A stretch of 64,000 nucleotides of DNA from Terripilifer ovatus (GTDB lineage Bacteria > Pseudomonadota > Alphaproteobacteria > Rhizobiales > Beijerinckiaceae), in NCBI GenBank assembly GCA_029222685.1, contig JARHVB010000010.1:310001-374000 (forward strand). The letters are read 5' to 3'. The translations under genes were made by a program, and so were the position numbers. A model generated the notes under the pieces. It worked only from the letters and a program-made list of their open reading frames with translations. It was not told the DNA's origin and did no database searches. Positions 41,213 to 50,287 of the stretch are shown one piece after another. Each line of letters opens with the position of its first letter. The stretch's first letter is position 1.

Positions 41213-41962
41213 ATGCTCGAAATCAGAAACCTTCACGCGGAAATCGACGGCAAGAAGATCCTCAATGGCCTCACACTCAGCGTGCCGGCCGGCGAGGTCG
41301 CGGCCATCATGGGCCCCAACGGCTCCGGCAAATCGACGCTCTCGTATATTGTTGCCGGCCGCAGTGACTATACGGTGACAGCCGGCGAGGTCCTGCTCAA
41401 CGGTGAGGACATTCTCAAACTGCCGCCGCATGAACGCGCCGCGCGCGGCCTATTCCTGGCGTTTCAATATCCCGTCGAGATCCCGGGCGTCACCACGCAC
41501 ACCTTCCTGCGCACCGCGATGAATGCGCAGCGCAAGACCCGCGGCGAAGAAGAACTCAAGACTGCCGATTTCATCAAGATCATGCGCGCTGCCGCCGACA
41601 AGCTGTCGATCTCGCAGGAAATGCTGCGCCGGCCGCTGAATGTCGGATTTTCCGGCGGCGAGAAGAAGCGCCTTGAAGTCCTGCAGATGACCTTGCTCGA
41701 GCCGCGTTTCGGCATTCTCGACGAGACCGATTCGGGCCTCGACATCGATGCCCTGCGTGTTGTCTCCGATGGCGTCAATGCACTGCGCTCGAAGGAGCGC
41801 GGTTTCCTTGTCATCACCCATTACCAGCGCCTGCTCGATTACATCAAACCGGATTCGGTGCACGTCATGTCCAATGGCCGCATCATCAAGAGCGGCGGGC
41901 CTGATCTGGCGCTCGAGCTCGAGAAGCACGGCTACCGCGACATTGTCGCCAACGCGGCGTGA
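41213..41962 (+). CDS. sufC: Fe-S cluster assembly ATPase SufC
   Basis: 249 residues from ATG 41213, the conserved start (MLEIRNLHAEIDGKKIL). Walker A is MGPNGSGKSTLSYIVAG, the ABC signature NVGFSGGEKKRLEVLQM and Walker B FGILDETDSGLDIDAL; that Glu-Thr-Asp form is typical of SufC. It drives conformational changes of the SufB-SufD scaffold. 103 bp separate it from sufB. Confidence 0.97.
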   Translation: MLEIRNLHAEIDGKKILNGLTLSVPAGEVAAIMGPNGSGKSTLSYIVAGRSDYTVTAGEVLLNGEDILKLPPHERAARGLFLAFQYPVEIPGVTTHTFLRTAMNAQRKTRGEEELKTADFIKIMRAAADKLSISQEMLRRPLNVGFSGGEKKRLEVLQMTLLEPRFGILDETDSGLDIDALRVVSDGVNALRSKERGFLVITHYQRLLDYIKPDSVHVMSNGRIIKSGGPDLALELEKHGYRDIVANAA

Positions 41963-41969
41963 GGATGCC

Positions 41970-43292
41970 ATGGCATTGCGCGCGCAACCTGTGAAGACGC
42001 CGGCGGAAGAGGCCATCGCGGCCAGCTTTCCCGCATTCGCCGCCCGGCAGGCCCGGTGGGGCGGGGCCGAAGTGGCGAAGGCGCGCGAGGACGGCATCGC
42101 CCGCTTCCGCGCCAACGGCCTGCCGAACCGCCGCATCGAGGAATGGCATTACACCGACCTGCGCTCGATGCTGCGCGAGGCGGCCGCGCCGTTCGAAGCG
42201 TTCAGCGACGATCTTGCCCGCAAGGCGGCCGCCGGGGCCGCGCCGATTGCACTCGAAGGTGCTGCGCGTCTGCTCTTTGTCAACGGCCGCTACGTCGCCG
42301 ACAAGCCGGCAGCCGGACTTGAGGTTGTCGATCTCACCACTGCGCCATCGCTGCCCCCCGTCGCGGCACAGGCCCTGGCGCGCGATACGGCCTATGCCGG
42401 CAATGGCGCGGTAGCGCTCAACCGTGCCTTCACCAACGGCGGCGCGATAGTTCACATTGCAGCCGGTGCGCCGCATGTCATCCATCTCGACTTCCGCGAG
42501 ATCGGCAGCGAGGCCTTCTCGACCTTCCCGCATGTCATCGTCGATGTGGCCGAACAGGCCCAGGTGCTCATCGTCGAAAGCCATCGCGGCTCCGACGACA
42601 TCGCCTATCAGACCAATGCGCTGATCGAGCTCAAGCTCGCGGCCCAGGCGCGGGTCTCCTATGTGCGCCTCAACGAGGCCGGCGCGAAATCGATATCGCT
42701 GGCGACGCTCGGACTCGATATCGCCGACCATGCGACATTCAACCTGTTCTCGCTCAACACCGGCGCTGCCCTGTCGCGTCACCAGATTTTCCTGCACAGC
42801 GACGGCGAGCAATCGTCGATCGATCTTGCCGGCGTGACGCTCGCGCGCGGCAAGCAGCATGCCGATACGACGCTCGTCGTCGAGCACAAGGCGCCGCGCT
42901 GCAAGAGCCGCGAGTTCTATCGCTACATCGTCGATGAGTCAGCGACGGGCGTGTTTCAAGGCAAGATCGTCGTTGCGCCAGATGCGCAGAAGACCGACGG
43001 GGCGATGAAATCGCAGACCATCCTTCTCTCCGACGAGGCTGCGATGAACAACAAGCCGGAGCTCGAGATCTTCGCCGACGACGTGCTTTGCGGCCATGGT
43101 GCGACCTGCGGTTCGCTGGATGACGATCAATTGTTCTACGCCTATTCGCGCGGCCTGCCACCGGCGCAGGCGCAGGCATTGCTGCTCGAAGCCTTTGCCG
43201 GCGAGGCACTGGAGCGCGTCGCCGACGAGGGCCTGCGCGAACAGTTGAGGGACAAGGTATGCGCCTGGCTGGCGCAGCGGGTGATCCAATGA
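41970..43292 (+). CDS. sufD: Fe-S cluster assembly protein SufD
   Basis: 440 residues from ATG 41970, which is preceded by GAGG and starts 7 bp after sufC. PNRRIEEWHYTDLRSML is the N-terminal SufD mark. The beta-helix core shows FREIGSEAFSTFPHVIVDVA and HKAPRCKSREFYRYIVDESA, and the C-terminus has the family motif HGATCGSLDDDQLFYAYSRG. It pairs with SufB. Its stop overlaps the sufS start. Confidence 0.95.
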   Translation: MALRAQPVKTPAEEAIAASFPAFAARQARWGGAEVAKAREDGIARFRANGLPNRRIEEWHYTDLRSMLREAAAPFEAFSDDLARKAAAGAAPIALEGAARLLFVNGRYVADKPAAGLEVVDLTTAPSLPPVAAQALARDTAYAGNGAVALNRAFTNGGAIVHIAAGAPHVIHLDFREIGSEAFSTFPHVIVDVAEQAQVLIVESHRGSDDIAYQTNALIELKLAAQARVSYVRLNEAGAKSISLATLGLDIADHATFNLFSLNTGAALSRHQIFLHSDGEQSSIDLAGVTLARGKQHADTTLVVEHKAPRCKSREFYRYIVDESATGVFQGKIVVAPDAQKTDGAMKSQTILLSDEAAMNNKPELEIFADDVLCGHGATCGSLDDDQLFYAYSRGLPPAQAQALLLEAFAGEALERVADEGLREQLRDKVCAWLAQRVIQ

Positions 43293-44536
43293 ATACACTG
43301 ATCAAGCCTGGTTCACTGCCTTACGACGTGATGAAGGTCCGCGAGGATTTTCCCATCCTCAAGGAAATGCCTTACGGCAAGAAGCTCGTCTATCTCGACA
43401 ATGGCGCTTCGGCGCAAAAGCCGCGCCAGGTCATCGACCGCATGACCTATGCCTACGAGCACGAATACGCAAACGTGCATCGCGGCCTGCATTACCTCGC
43501 CAATGCGGCGACGGAAGCCTACGAAGCCGCGCGCGAAAGGGTCCGCTCGTTCTTCAACGCCGGCTCCATCGACGAGATCATCTTCACCCGCACCGCCACC
43601 GCCTCGCTCAATCTTGTCGCCGATGCGTTCGGCCGCGGCCACATCGGCGAGGGCGACGAGATCGTCCTGTCGATCATGGAGCATCACTCCAACATCGTGC
43701 CATGGCATTTCCACCGCGAGCGCAAGGGCGCCGTGCTGAAATGGGTCGGCGTCGATGACGAGGGCAATTTCTCGTTGGAGGAATTCGAGCGCGCGCTGAC
43801 GCCGCGCACCAAGATCGTCGCCATCACCCATATGTCGAACGTGCTCGGCACCATCGTCCCGATCAAGAAGGTCATCGAGATCGCCCATGCCCATGGCGTG
43901 CCGGTGCTGGTCGACGGCTCCCAGGGCGCCGTGCATCTGGATGTCGATGTGCGCGATCTCGACGTGGACTTCTATGTCGCCACCGGCCACAAGCTTTATG
44001 GCCCCACCGGCATCGGCGTGCTCTACGGCAAGCGCAAATGGCTCGAAAGCCTGCCGCCCTTCGAAGGCGGCGGCGAGATGATCGAGATGGTGACCATGGA
44101 CACGGTCACCTATAACGAGCCGCCGCACCGGTTCGAGGCCGGCACGCCGCCGATCGTGCAGGCGATCGGCCTTGGCGCCGCGCTCGACTACATGCAATCG
44201 CTCGGCCGTGACGCCATCCGCGCCCATGAGGACGCCCTGCGCGACTATGCGCACGAGCGTCTGTCGCGGATCAATTCGCTGCGCATTTTCAGCCGCGCGC
44301 GCGAGAAGGGCGCCATCATCTCGTTCGAGATGAAAGGCGCGCACGCCCATGATGTCGCGACCGTCATAGATCGGTCCGGGGTGGCGGTGCGCGCCGGCAC
44401 CCATTGCGCCATGCCGCTGCTCAGCCGCTTCGGCGTCACGTCCACGTGCCGCGCTTCCTTCGGTCTTTACAATACGATGGAGGAGGTCGATGCTTTGGCC
44501 GAGGCGCTGGTCAAGGCAGAGACTATTTTTTCGTAA
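43289..44536 (+). CDS. sufS: Cysteine desulfurase SufS (class II)
   Basis: 415 residues from ATG 43289, overlapping the sufD stop by 4 nt (ATGA). The opening VREDFPILKEMPYGKKLVYL and DNGASAQKPRQVIDRM are SufS signatures. The PLP Lys is in VATGHKLYGPTGIGVLYG, and the catalytic Cys lies in VRAGTHCAMPLL on the short class II loop. It feeds sulfur to SufBCD, normally through SufE or SufU; neither is encoded here. Confidence 0.96.
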   Translation: MNTLIKPGSLPYDVMKVREDFPILKEMPYGKKLVYLDNGASAQKPRQVIDRMTYAYEHEYANVHRGLHYLANAATEAYEAARERVRSFFNAGSIDEIIFTRTATASLNLVADAFGRGHIGEGDEIVLSIMEHHSNIVPWHFHRERKGAVLKWVGVDDEGNFSLEEFERALTPRTKIVAITHMSNVLGTIVPIKKVIEIAHAHGVPVLVDGSQGAVHLDVDVRDLDVDFYVATGHKLYGPTGIGVLYGKRKWLESLPPFEGGGEMIEMVTMDTVTYNEPPHRFEAGTPPIVQAIGLGAALDYMQSLGRDAIRAHEDALRDYAHERLSRINSLRIFSRAREKGAIISFEMKGAHAHDVATVIDRSGVAVRAGTHCAMPLLSRFGVTSTCRASFGLYNTMEEVDALAEALVKAETIFS

Positions 44537-44545
44537 AGGTGTGTG

Positions 44546-44941
44546 ATGTCTGATACCTCGCCCGCAAGCGGACAAAGCGAAATCCAGCCGAACCGGCCGG
44601 ACCTGTCGCTCGACCCGGCGATCCCGCCCGAGGAACTGGAGCGGCTGACCGACGATATCGTCGCCGCGCTCAAAACAGTGTTCGACCCGGAAATTCCGGT
44701 CGATATCTACGAGCTCGGCCTGATCTACAAGGTCGCCATCAACGACAGCCGCGCCGTCGATATCGATATGACATTGACCGCGCCGGGCTGCCCGGTGGCC
44801 GGCGACATGCCGAAATGGGTCGAGGACGCAGTCACTTCGGTGCCCGGCGTCTCCGGCGTCAAAGTCGCCATGGTGTTCGATCCGCCGTGGGACCAGAGCC
44901 GGATGTCGGACGAAGCCAAAGTCGCCCTGGATATGTGGTAA
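44546..44941 (+). CDS. SufT-like DUF59/MIP18 family protein
   Basis: 131 residues from ATG 44546; GTG 44543 directly before is also possible. The DUF59 marks are VFDPEIPVDIYELGLIYKV and LTAPGCPVAGDMPKWVEDAV, with the conserved Cys. MIP18/SufT proteins help mature or transfer Fe-S clusters. It lies 9 bp after sufS, inside the operon. Confidence 0.93.
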   Translation: MSDTSPASGQSEIQPNRPDLSLDPAIPPEELERLTDDIVAALKTVFDPEIPVDIYELGLIYKVAINDSRAVDIDMTLTAPGCPVAGDMPKWVEDAVTSVPGVSGVKVAMVFDPPWDQSRMSDEAKVALDMW

Positions 44942-45035
44942 CAATGTTGCATTGAGCCCCTGCCGCGGAGGCGGAGACGTACTATATTGGAATCAGGTTT
45001 CTTTCACCGGGCCTTGAACCCGGCCGGAGGAGTGA

Positions 45036-45449
45036 ATGACAGACATTAAGCCTAGCCCGAGGCCCAGCCCAAGACCCAAGCCGAAGGTCATGACCCTGAC
45101 GGATGCCGCTGCCGCGCGCGTCCGCGAGATCGTCGCCAATGCCGAAACGCCCGTGGTCGCCCTCAGAGTCGGCGTCAAGAATGGCGGCTGCGCCGGCATG
45201 TCCTATACGATGGACTGGGCGCAGGACATCGGCCGGTTCGACGAGGTCGTCGAAGAGAAGGGCGTCAAGGTCATCATCGATCCGAAGGCCATCCTGTTCC
45301 TGCTCGGCACCGAGATGGATTTCAGGATCGACAAACTGTCGTCCGGCTTCGTCTTCAACAACCCCAACCAGACCTCCGCCTGCGGTTGCGGCGAGAGCGT
45401 GGCGCTGACCCCGGCGACACTCGACGACGCGCAGTCGCCAGCTAACTGA
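45036..45449 (+). CDS. sufA: A-type Fe-S carrier SufA/IscA/HesB family
   Basis: 137 residues. The three conserved Cys are in VKNGGCAGMSYTMDW and SACGCGESVAL (Cys-x-Cys here preceded by SA). The N-terminal 20 residues are a Pro/Lys-rich lead (PSPRPSPRPKPK) not part of the fold. It binds iron or a cluster and passes clusters to targets. 94 bp separate it from the SufT-like gene, and GGAGG precedes the start. Confidence 0.93.
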   Translation: MTDIKPSPRPSPRPKPKVMTLTDAAAARVREIVANAETPVVALRVGVKNGGCAGMSYTMDWAQDIGRFDEVVEEKGVKVIIDPKAILFLLGTEMDFRIDKLSSGFVFNNPNQTSACGCGESVALTPATLDDAQSPAN

Positions 45450-45452
45450 TCG

Positions 45453-45833
45453 ATGCCGGATCGCGCGGACCTGGAAGATCTGTTCCGCCCCTTTGGCGCC
45501 GTCACCGTGAAGCGTATGTTTGGCGGCCACGGCATCTATGCCGATGGACTCATGTTCGCACTTGAAGCCGGTGGCGAAATTTTCCTCAAGACCGATAGCG
45601 AAAGCCTGCCGCAGTTCGCAGCGCGCGGGCTGAAGGCTTTTGTCTTCGACAGCCGCCGCGGCGAGATGACGACGTCCTACCGCTTGATGCCGGAAGAGGC
45701 GCACGACGACGAGCATGAGCTGCGGCGCTGGGCAGCTCTCGCGTTGACGACGGCGCGCAGGGTTGCAGCGGAAAAAAAGGCGAAGAAGAAGCCCGCAAAT
45801 AATGCCCCTTCAGCGCCGCGCAAGCGCGCGTAG
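45453..45833 (+). CDS. TfoX N-terminal domain family protein
   Basis: 126 residues. The TfoX_N pattern is FGAVTVKRMFGGHGIYADGL and IFLKTDSESLPQFAARG, then TTSYRLMPEEAHDDEHELRR. The C-terminal 25 residues are Lys/Ala-rich (EKKAKKKPANN) and probably disordered. Only the N-terminal half of the E. coli competence regulator is represented; many alphaproteobacteria have this short form, with unknown function. It starts 3 bp after sufA and ends the operon. Confidence 0.9.
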   Translation: MPDRADLEDLFRPFGAVTVKRMFGGHGIYADGLMFALEAGGEIFLKTDSESLPQFAARGLKAFVFDSRRGEMTTSYRLMPEEAHDDEHELRRWAALALTTARRVAAEKKAKKKPANNAPSAPRKRA

Positions 45834-45841
45834 CACAAGCG

Positions 45842-45865
45842 AAAACGGAGCCGTCACCGGCTCCG
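45842..45865 (-). terminator. Intrinsic terminator of the DEAD-box gene
   Basis: CGGAGCCG (45846-45853) and CGGCTCCG (45858-45865) form a perfect 8-bp stem with a 4-nt loop. Read on the minus strand it is followed by TTTT. It lies between the convergent TfoX-N and helicase genes and may also help end the suf transcript. Confidence 0.7.
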
Positions 45866-45897
45866 CATTGCATCGGTCAGACTGGAAACCGAACCCT

Positions 45898-47559
45898 CTA
45901 TTCCTCTGCGGCTGCCTGCTTTTCGACCGGCGCCGGCTTGCGCACGGGGCGCAGCAGAAAGGACGGAACATGGTCGCCCAGACCGACGAAGGACGGCCCG
46001 AGATCGTCGTCGTAGCGGCGAGGCTTGCGCTCTTCCGGCGTCTGTCCCGCTGCCTGCAAGGGTTTCGCGTCGCGTCGCGGCGGCCGCTTGTCTTGAGCCG
46101 GGCGTTCTTGCACCGAACGGTCTTGTGCTGGACGGTCTTGCGCTTGCCGTTCCTGCGGGCGACCGTTGCGGCCGCGCTCGCGAGAACCCTGGCCGCGTTC
46201 GTTGCGTCCGCCACGACGGCCTTCGCCGCGGGGCTGCCGCACAGGCGCTTCCGCTGCCTCGACGCCTTCGAGTTCGGAAGCCTCTACCGGTTTGGCAGGC
46301 TCCATCGCGGCCACATGCTGATGGCGGGCCTGGGCTTCGCGTGACCTGTCGCGATCGCGCCCGCGGGCAGGGCGGCGGTCGCGCTCGCCGCGGCGATGCT
46401 CGCGATCCCGATCCACCGGCGCTTCGCCGAGTTCATTGAGCTTCGGGCCCATCCATTCGATCTGCGTCTTGATCAGCTTCTGGATGTCGTCGATGTAACG
46501 CTCGTCCGAATGGGTAATCAACGAAATCGCGGTGCCGGATTTGCCGGCGCGGCCGGTGCGGCCGATCCGGTGCACGTAATCGTCGGGATGCATCGGCACG
46601 TCGAAATTGAAGACGTGGCTGACATCGGGAATGTCGAGGCCGCGCGCAGCGACATCCGAGCAGACCAGCAGGCTGACGTCGCCGCGCTTGAACGCATCGA
46701 GCGAGGCCATGCGGGCAGGCTGGTCCATGTCGCCGTGCAGGGCGCCGGCCGAGAAACCGTGCTTGAGAAGGGATTTGTGCAGGATCGCCACATCGCGCTT
46801 GCGGTTGGCGAAGATGATGGCGTTCTTGAAGTTCTCGGCGCCGCGAAGCAACTCGCGCAACTTGTCGCGCTTGGCGCTGCCACCGTGGCTGGCGACGAGG
46901 AACTGCTTGATCGTGGCGGCCGTAGTGCCGACCCGGGCCACTTCGATGCGCACGGGGTTTTGCAGGAATTGCTCGGTCAGTCGGGTGATTTCCGGCGGCA
47001 TGGTCGCCGAGAAGAACAGCGTCTGGCGGGTGAAGGGAACCAGTTTGCAGATGCGCTCGATGTCGGGGATGAAACCCATGTCGAGCATGCGGTCGGCTTC
47101 GTCGATCACCAGAATGTCGATGCCGGTGAGGAGCAACTTGCCGCGCTCATGGAAGTCGAGCAACCGGCCCGGCGTCGCGATCAGCACGTCCGCGCCGCGC
47201 ATGATCTTGGTTTCCTGGTCGCCGAACGAAACGCCGCCGATGAGAAGCGCCACGTTGAGTTTGTGGTTGGCGCCGTATTTGACGAAGCTTTCCTCGACCT
47301 GGGCGGCAAGTTCGCGGGTCGGTTCGAGAATGAGCGTGCGGGGCATTCGCGCCCGTGCGCGTCCGGTTTCCAGTCTGCAGAGCATCGGCAGAACGAAGGC
47401 AGCGGTTTTTCCGGTGCCCGTCTGGGCGATGCCGAGAATGTCGCGTCCGGCGAGCGCTTGAGGAATGGCCTGGGCCTGGATGGGGGTTGGTTCGATGTAA
47501 CCTGCGGTTTCAACCGCTGCGAGGACTTTTTCGGTTAGTCCAATATCTCTAAATGTCAT
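45898..47559 (-). CDS. DEAD-box ATP-dependent RNA helicase (RhlE-like)
   Basis: 553 residues from ATG 47559, just before the conserved FRDIGLTEKVLAAVETAGY; the frame is open further upstream without coding character. Helicase motifs in order: Q motif (PTPIQAQAIP), I (AQTGTGKT), Ia (PTRELAAQ), II (VIDEADRMLD), III (FFSATMP), V (DVAARGLDIP) and VI (YVHRIGRTGRAG). The last 170 residues are a disordered Arg/Gln/Pro-rich tail with near-repeats such as AQDRPAQDRSVQERPAQDK, typical of RhlE-type helicases that bind RNA nonspecifically. Usual roles: ribosome assembly and mRNA decay, often cold-induced. Confidence 0.93.
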   Translation of the reverse strand: MTFRDIGLTEKVLAAVETAGYIEPTPIQAQAIPQALAGRDILGIAQTGTGKTAAFVLPMLCRLETGRARARMPRTLILEPTRELAAQVEESFVKYGANHKLNVALLIGGVSFGDQETKIMRGADVLIATPGRLLDFHERGKLLLTGIDILVIDEADRMLDMGFIPDIERICKLVPFTRQTLFFSATMPPEITRLTEQFLQNPVRIEVARVGTTAATIKQFLVASHGGSAKRDKLRELLRGAENFKNAIIFANRKRDVAILHKSLLKHGFSAGALHGDMDQPARMASLDAFKRGDVSLLVCSDVAARGLDIPDVSHVFNFDVPMHPDDYVHRIGRTGRAGKSGTAISLITHSDERYIDDIQKLIKTQIEWMGPKLNELGEAPVDRDREHRRGERDRRPARGRDRDRSREAQARHQHVAAMEPAKPVEASELEGVEAAEAPVRQPRGEGRRGGRNERGQGSRERGRNGRPQERQAQDRPAQDRSVQERPAQDKRPPRRDAKPLQAAGQTPEERKPRRYDDDLGPSFVGLGDHVPSFLLRPVRKPAPVEKQAAAEE

Positions 47560-47926
47560 TGTGCTTAGGGGCCTATGGGTGACTGAGGGCCGATTGTGTC
47601 CATATGACTGCCGAGGCGCGATATTGCGCGATTCATTGCCGGTGGCCGACAGAGGCGCGTCTTTTAAGGATTTATTTCGCCGCACTCGTTGCGGCGGAAC
47701 CGGCGGAGGGGCACGCGTGGGCCTCTCAAACGCTCGACCTGTGAGATAGGCCTTTTTTCCCGAAAGTCAACCGCCGGGCGCAATTTTCAGAATTCGCGGC
47801 CTCGTCGCCGCCGGGAACGCCGCCGCTAACCATGAATGTAAGCATTTTATATACCAAGCTTGTGCATCAGCCAGTACTTAAAGTATACTTAACGAATGGT
47901 TAATAGGCCCCGGCGGAGGCAAGCCG
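47560..47926. other. Divergent intergenic region, helicase / AlkB-type gene
   Basis: 367 bp with no gene. The right side is AT-rich and contains AGTACTT followed by the perfect palindrome AAGTATACTT at 47881-47890, 36 bp before the first hydroxylase gene, and a ribosome binding site GGAGG at 47913. The left side may be the long 5' leader of the helicase mRNA. Confidence 0.5.
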
Positions 47927-49090
47927 ATGACTGCCCCAAATGTGAGCGCACTGCGGTTTAGTAGCGCCAACCTCTTGTTTTGCATCAATATCGCTCTGCT
48001 CCTCGTGGGCGGTGTCGGCCTCTGGGCCGGCTATCTGCTCATCGTGCTGCTGAAGACGGCGCTCGATGAGGTCGTCGGCGACACCGACGAGCAGGAGGTC
48101 GCGGGCTCGACCGCGTTCATGGACATGATGGCGCTGCTCACGCTGCCATTGCTGGCGGTCAATTCGCTGCTGTTCGCATTTTACTTTTCGCCCGCCGAAT
48201 CGACTTGGCTCGGCGCGGCGCTGGCCCCGATCGGAATCGATTTCGACGGCGCCCGGCGTGGCACGACCTGGTTCGATATGGCGGGCGCCTTCATCAGCAT
48301 GGGCGCGCTCTACGGGATGGCGATGAACGTGGCGCACGAACTCGTGCACCGTACCACCGACAGGGTCGCCTATACGTTCGGCCGCTGGCTCAGCGCCTTT
48401 TCCTGGGAATCCTCTTTCGCCCTTCAGCATATGACCGGGCATCACATGAACGCCGGCTACTATGAGGATTCCGGCACGGCGCGGCGCGGCGAGAATGTCT
48501 ACGCGTTCGTCCTCCGCGCCAGCGTCGGAAACAACATCTTTGCCTGGCGCGCCGAGAGCAACCGGCTGCGGCGCCGTGGCCTCAGCCTGTGGTCCCTCCA
48601 CAATCGTTTTCTCATCGGCCAGGCCATGACTCTGGCGATTGCCGCCGCCTTCTATGCCTGCGGCGGCTGGCTGGCGGTCGCGGCCTTTGCGATCGTCGGC
48701 TTTCAGGGCCGTTTCTATCTCGAGGCGGCAGCCTTCATCGAGCATTACGGTCTCGTGCGCGTGCCGGGTACACGCACGGAAGCGCGCCACTCGTGGAATT
48801 CCTACCGGGCGATTTCCAACACCATCATCTACAACGTAGCTCGTCACGCCGATCATCATCTGCACGCCGGCAAGCCGTTCTACAAGCTGCTGCGCGATGA
48901 CGACGCGCCACAACTGCCGCATGGCTATCTGACCATGTTCGCCATATCGCTGGTGCCGCCCCTATACGCAAGGGTGATGAAGCCGCATCTCCTCGATTGG
49001 GACATGCATTACGCCACCGAAGCCGAGCGGCGCTACCTGCGCTCTCACGGCAAGCCTGTCTGGGAGCCGGCCGCCGTGCCGGCGGAATAG
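47927..49090 (+). CDS. AlkB-type membrane alkane hydroxylase / fatty-acid-desaturase-superfamily protein (paralogue 1)
   Basis: 387 residues with about six membrane segments, including FCINIALLLVGGVGLWAGYL. The diiron His clusters follow the AlkB pattern: HELVHR near residue 140, QHMTGHHMNAG near 168, FIEHYGLVRVPG (the NYIEHYG position) near 265, and RHADHHLHAG near 307. These integral membrane enzymes hydroxylate alkyl chains with O2 and electrons from a rubredoxin. No rubredoxin gene is visible here, so the substrate and partner are open. It is the first of a tandem pair, 10 bp apart. Confidence 0.88.
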   Translation: MTAPNVSALRFSSANLLFCINIALLLVGGVGLWAGYLLIVLLKTALDEVVGDTDEQEVAGSTAFMDMMALLTLPLLAVNSLLFAFYFSPAESTWLGAALAPIGIDFDGARRGTTWFDMAGAFISMGALYGMAMNVAHELVHRTTDRVAYTFGRWLSAFSWESSFALQHMTGHHMNAGYYEDSGTARRGENVYAFVLRASVGNNIFAWRAESNRLRRRGLSLWSLHNRFLIGQAMTLAIAAAFYACGGWLAVAAFAIVGFQGRFYLEAAAFIEHYGLVRVPGTRTEARHSWNSYRAISNTIIYNVARHADHHLHAGKPFYKLLRDDDAPQLPHGYLTMFAISLVPPLYARVMKPHLLDWDMHYATEAERRYLRSHGKPVWEPAAVPAE

Positions 49091-49100
49091 GGCAGCGGTC

Positions 49101-50255
49101 ATGAACCTGAGCAGCTTGCGCTTCTGCACGACCAGTATGCTGATGACATTGAACATCGGCCTGCTGCTCATTGGCGGACTAAGCCTCTGGGCCGGTTTTC
49201 TCACGGTGATGGTGCTGAAGACGGCGCTCGACGAGTTGATCGGCGACGCCAAGGTCGAGGAGGGCGCCGTGCCGGCGCGGCTGCTCGACATCGCGGCGAT
49301 GGCGGCGCTGCCGTTGCTGCTGGTGAATTCCGTCCTCTTCGCCCATTACTTTTCATCGGCCGACCACACCTGGCTGGGCGGCATGCTGGCCCGCATCGGC
49401 ATCGATTTCGACGCGGCGCGGCATTCGACGACGGCGTTTCATCTGATCGGCGCGACGATGTCGATGGGCGCCCTGTATGGGCTCGGTCTCAACACCACCC
49501 ACGAACTCATTCACCGCACCACCGACCCGGTCGCCACCACCGTCGCCCGCTGGCTCGGCGCTTTGTCGTGCGAATCCGGCTTCACCCTGCACCACATGGC
49601 CGTCCATCACGTCAATGCCGGCCTCTATGAAGAGCCCGGCACGTCGCGCCGGGGCGAGAGCGTCTATGCCTTCATCTGGCGGGCGACCATCGGCGCCAAT
49701 CGCCAGGGGTTCATCCTGGAGTGCGAGCGGTTACGCCGCCGCGGCCTGCCGCTGTGGTCCTGGCACAACCGCTTTCTGACCGGGCAGGCAATGACCCTGG
49801 CGATTGCCGTCCTGTATTACCTGTGCGGCGGCTGGCCGGCCGTCGGCGCCTTTCTGGTGGTCAGCTTCCAGGGTCATTTCTTCCTGGAAGCGGCAGGCTA
49901 CGTGGAACACTTCGGTCTGGTCCGTGCGCCAGGCACGCGGTTCGAGGCGCGCCACGCCTGGAATTCCTACCGCGCCGTGTCGAACGCGATCCTCTACAAC
50001 CTGGCCTATCACGCCCATCATCATCTCTACGCCAGCCGGCCTTATTATGAGTTGCGTCGCGATGAGGGCGCGCCGGTGCTGCCGCACGGCTACATGACCA
50101 TGTTCGCGCTGTCGCTGGTGCCGCCGCTCTACTTCAAGGTGATGCAGCCCCATCTCGACAACTGGGACCGCAACTACGCGACCGAGGCGGAGCTGCGCTA
50201 TCTGCGCGCCCATGGCAAACGTGTCTGGGAGCCAACTCCGGCGCCGGCGGAATAG
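49101..50255 (+). CDS. AlkB-type membrane alkane hydroxylase / fatty-acid-desaturase-superfamily protein (paralogue 2)
   Basis: 384 residues, collinear with the upstream gene and clearly a paralogue (for example LRRRGLPLWSWHNRFLTGQA against LRRRGLSLWSLHNRFLIGQA). The His clusters are kept: HELIHRT, LHHMAVHHVNAG, YVEHFGLVRAPG and YHAHHHLYA. One change is notable: Tyr in IEHYG is Phe here (VEHFG). The gene starts 10 bp after the first, so both are made together, perhaps for different chain lengths (inference). Confidence 0.88.
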   Translation: MNLSSLRFCTTSMLMTLNIGLLLIGGLSLWAGFLTVMVLKTALDELIGDAKVEEGAVPARLLDIAAMAALPLLLVNSVLFAHYFSSADHTWLGGMLARIGIDFDAARHSTTAFHLIGATMSMGALYGLGLNTTHELIHRTTDPVATTVARWLGALSCESGFTLHHMAVHHVNAGLYEEPGTSRRGESVYAFIWRATIGANRQGFILECERLRRRGLPLWSWHNRFLTGQAMTLAIAVLYYLCGGWPAVGAFLVVSFQGHFFLEAAGYVEHFGLVRAPGTRFEARHAWNSYRAVSNAILYNLAYHAHHHLYASRPYYELRRDEGAPVLPHGYMTMFALSLVPPLYFKVMQPHLDNWDRNYATEAELRYLRAHGKRVWEPTPAPAE

Positions 50256-50287
50256 GACAATTGTCTTTCGGCCAGCCTAGGCAGAGC

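Noticed and set aside
43313..44944. 543-codon open frame opposite sufS and the SufT-like gene
   Set aside because: Antisense shadow of two conserved genes; no start signal.
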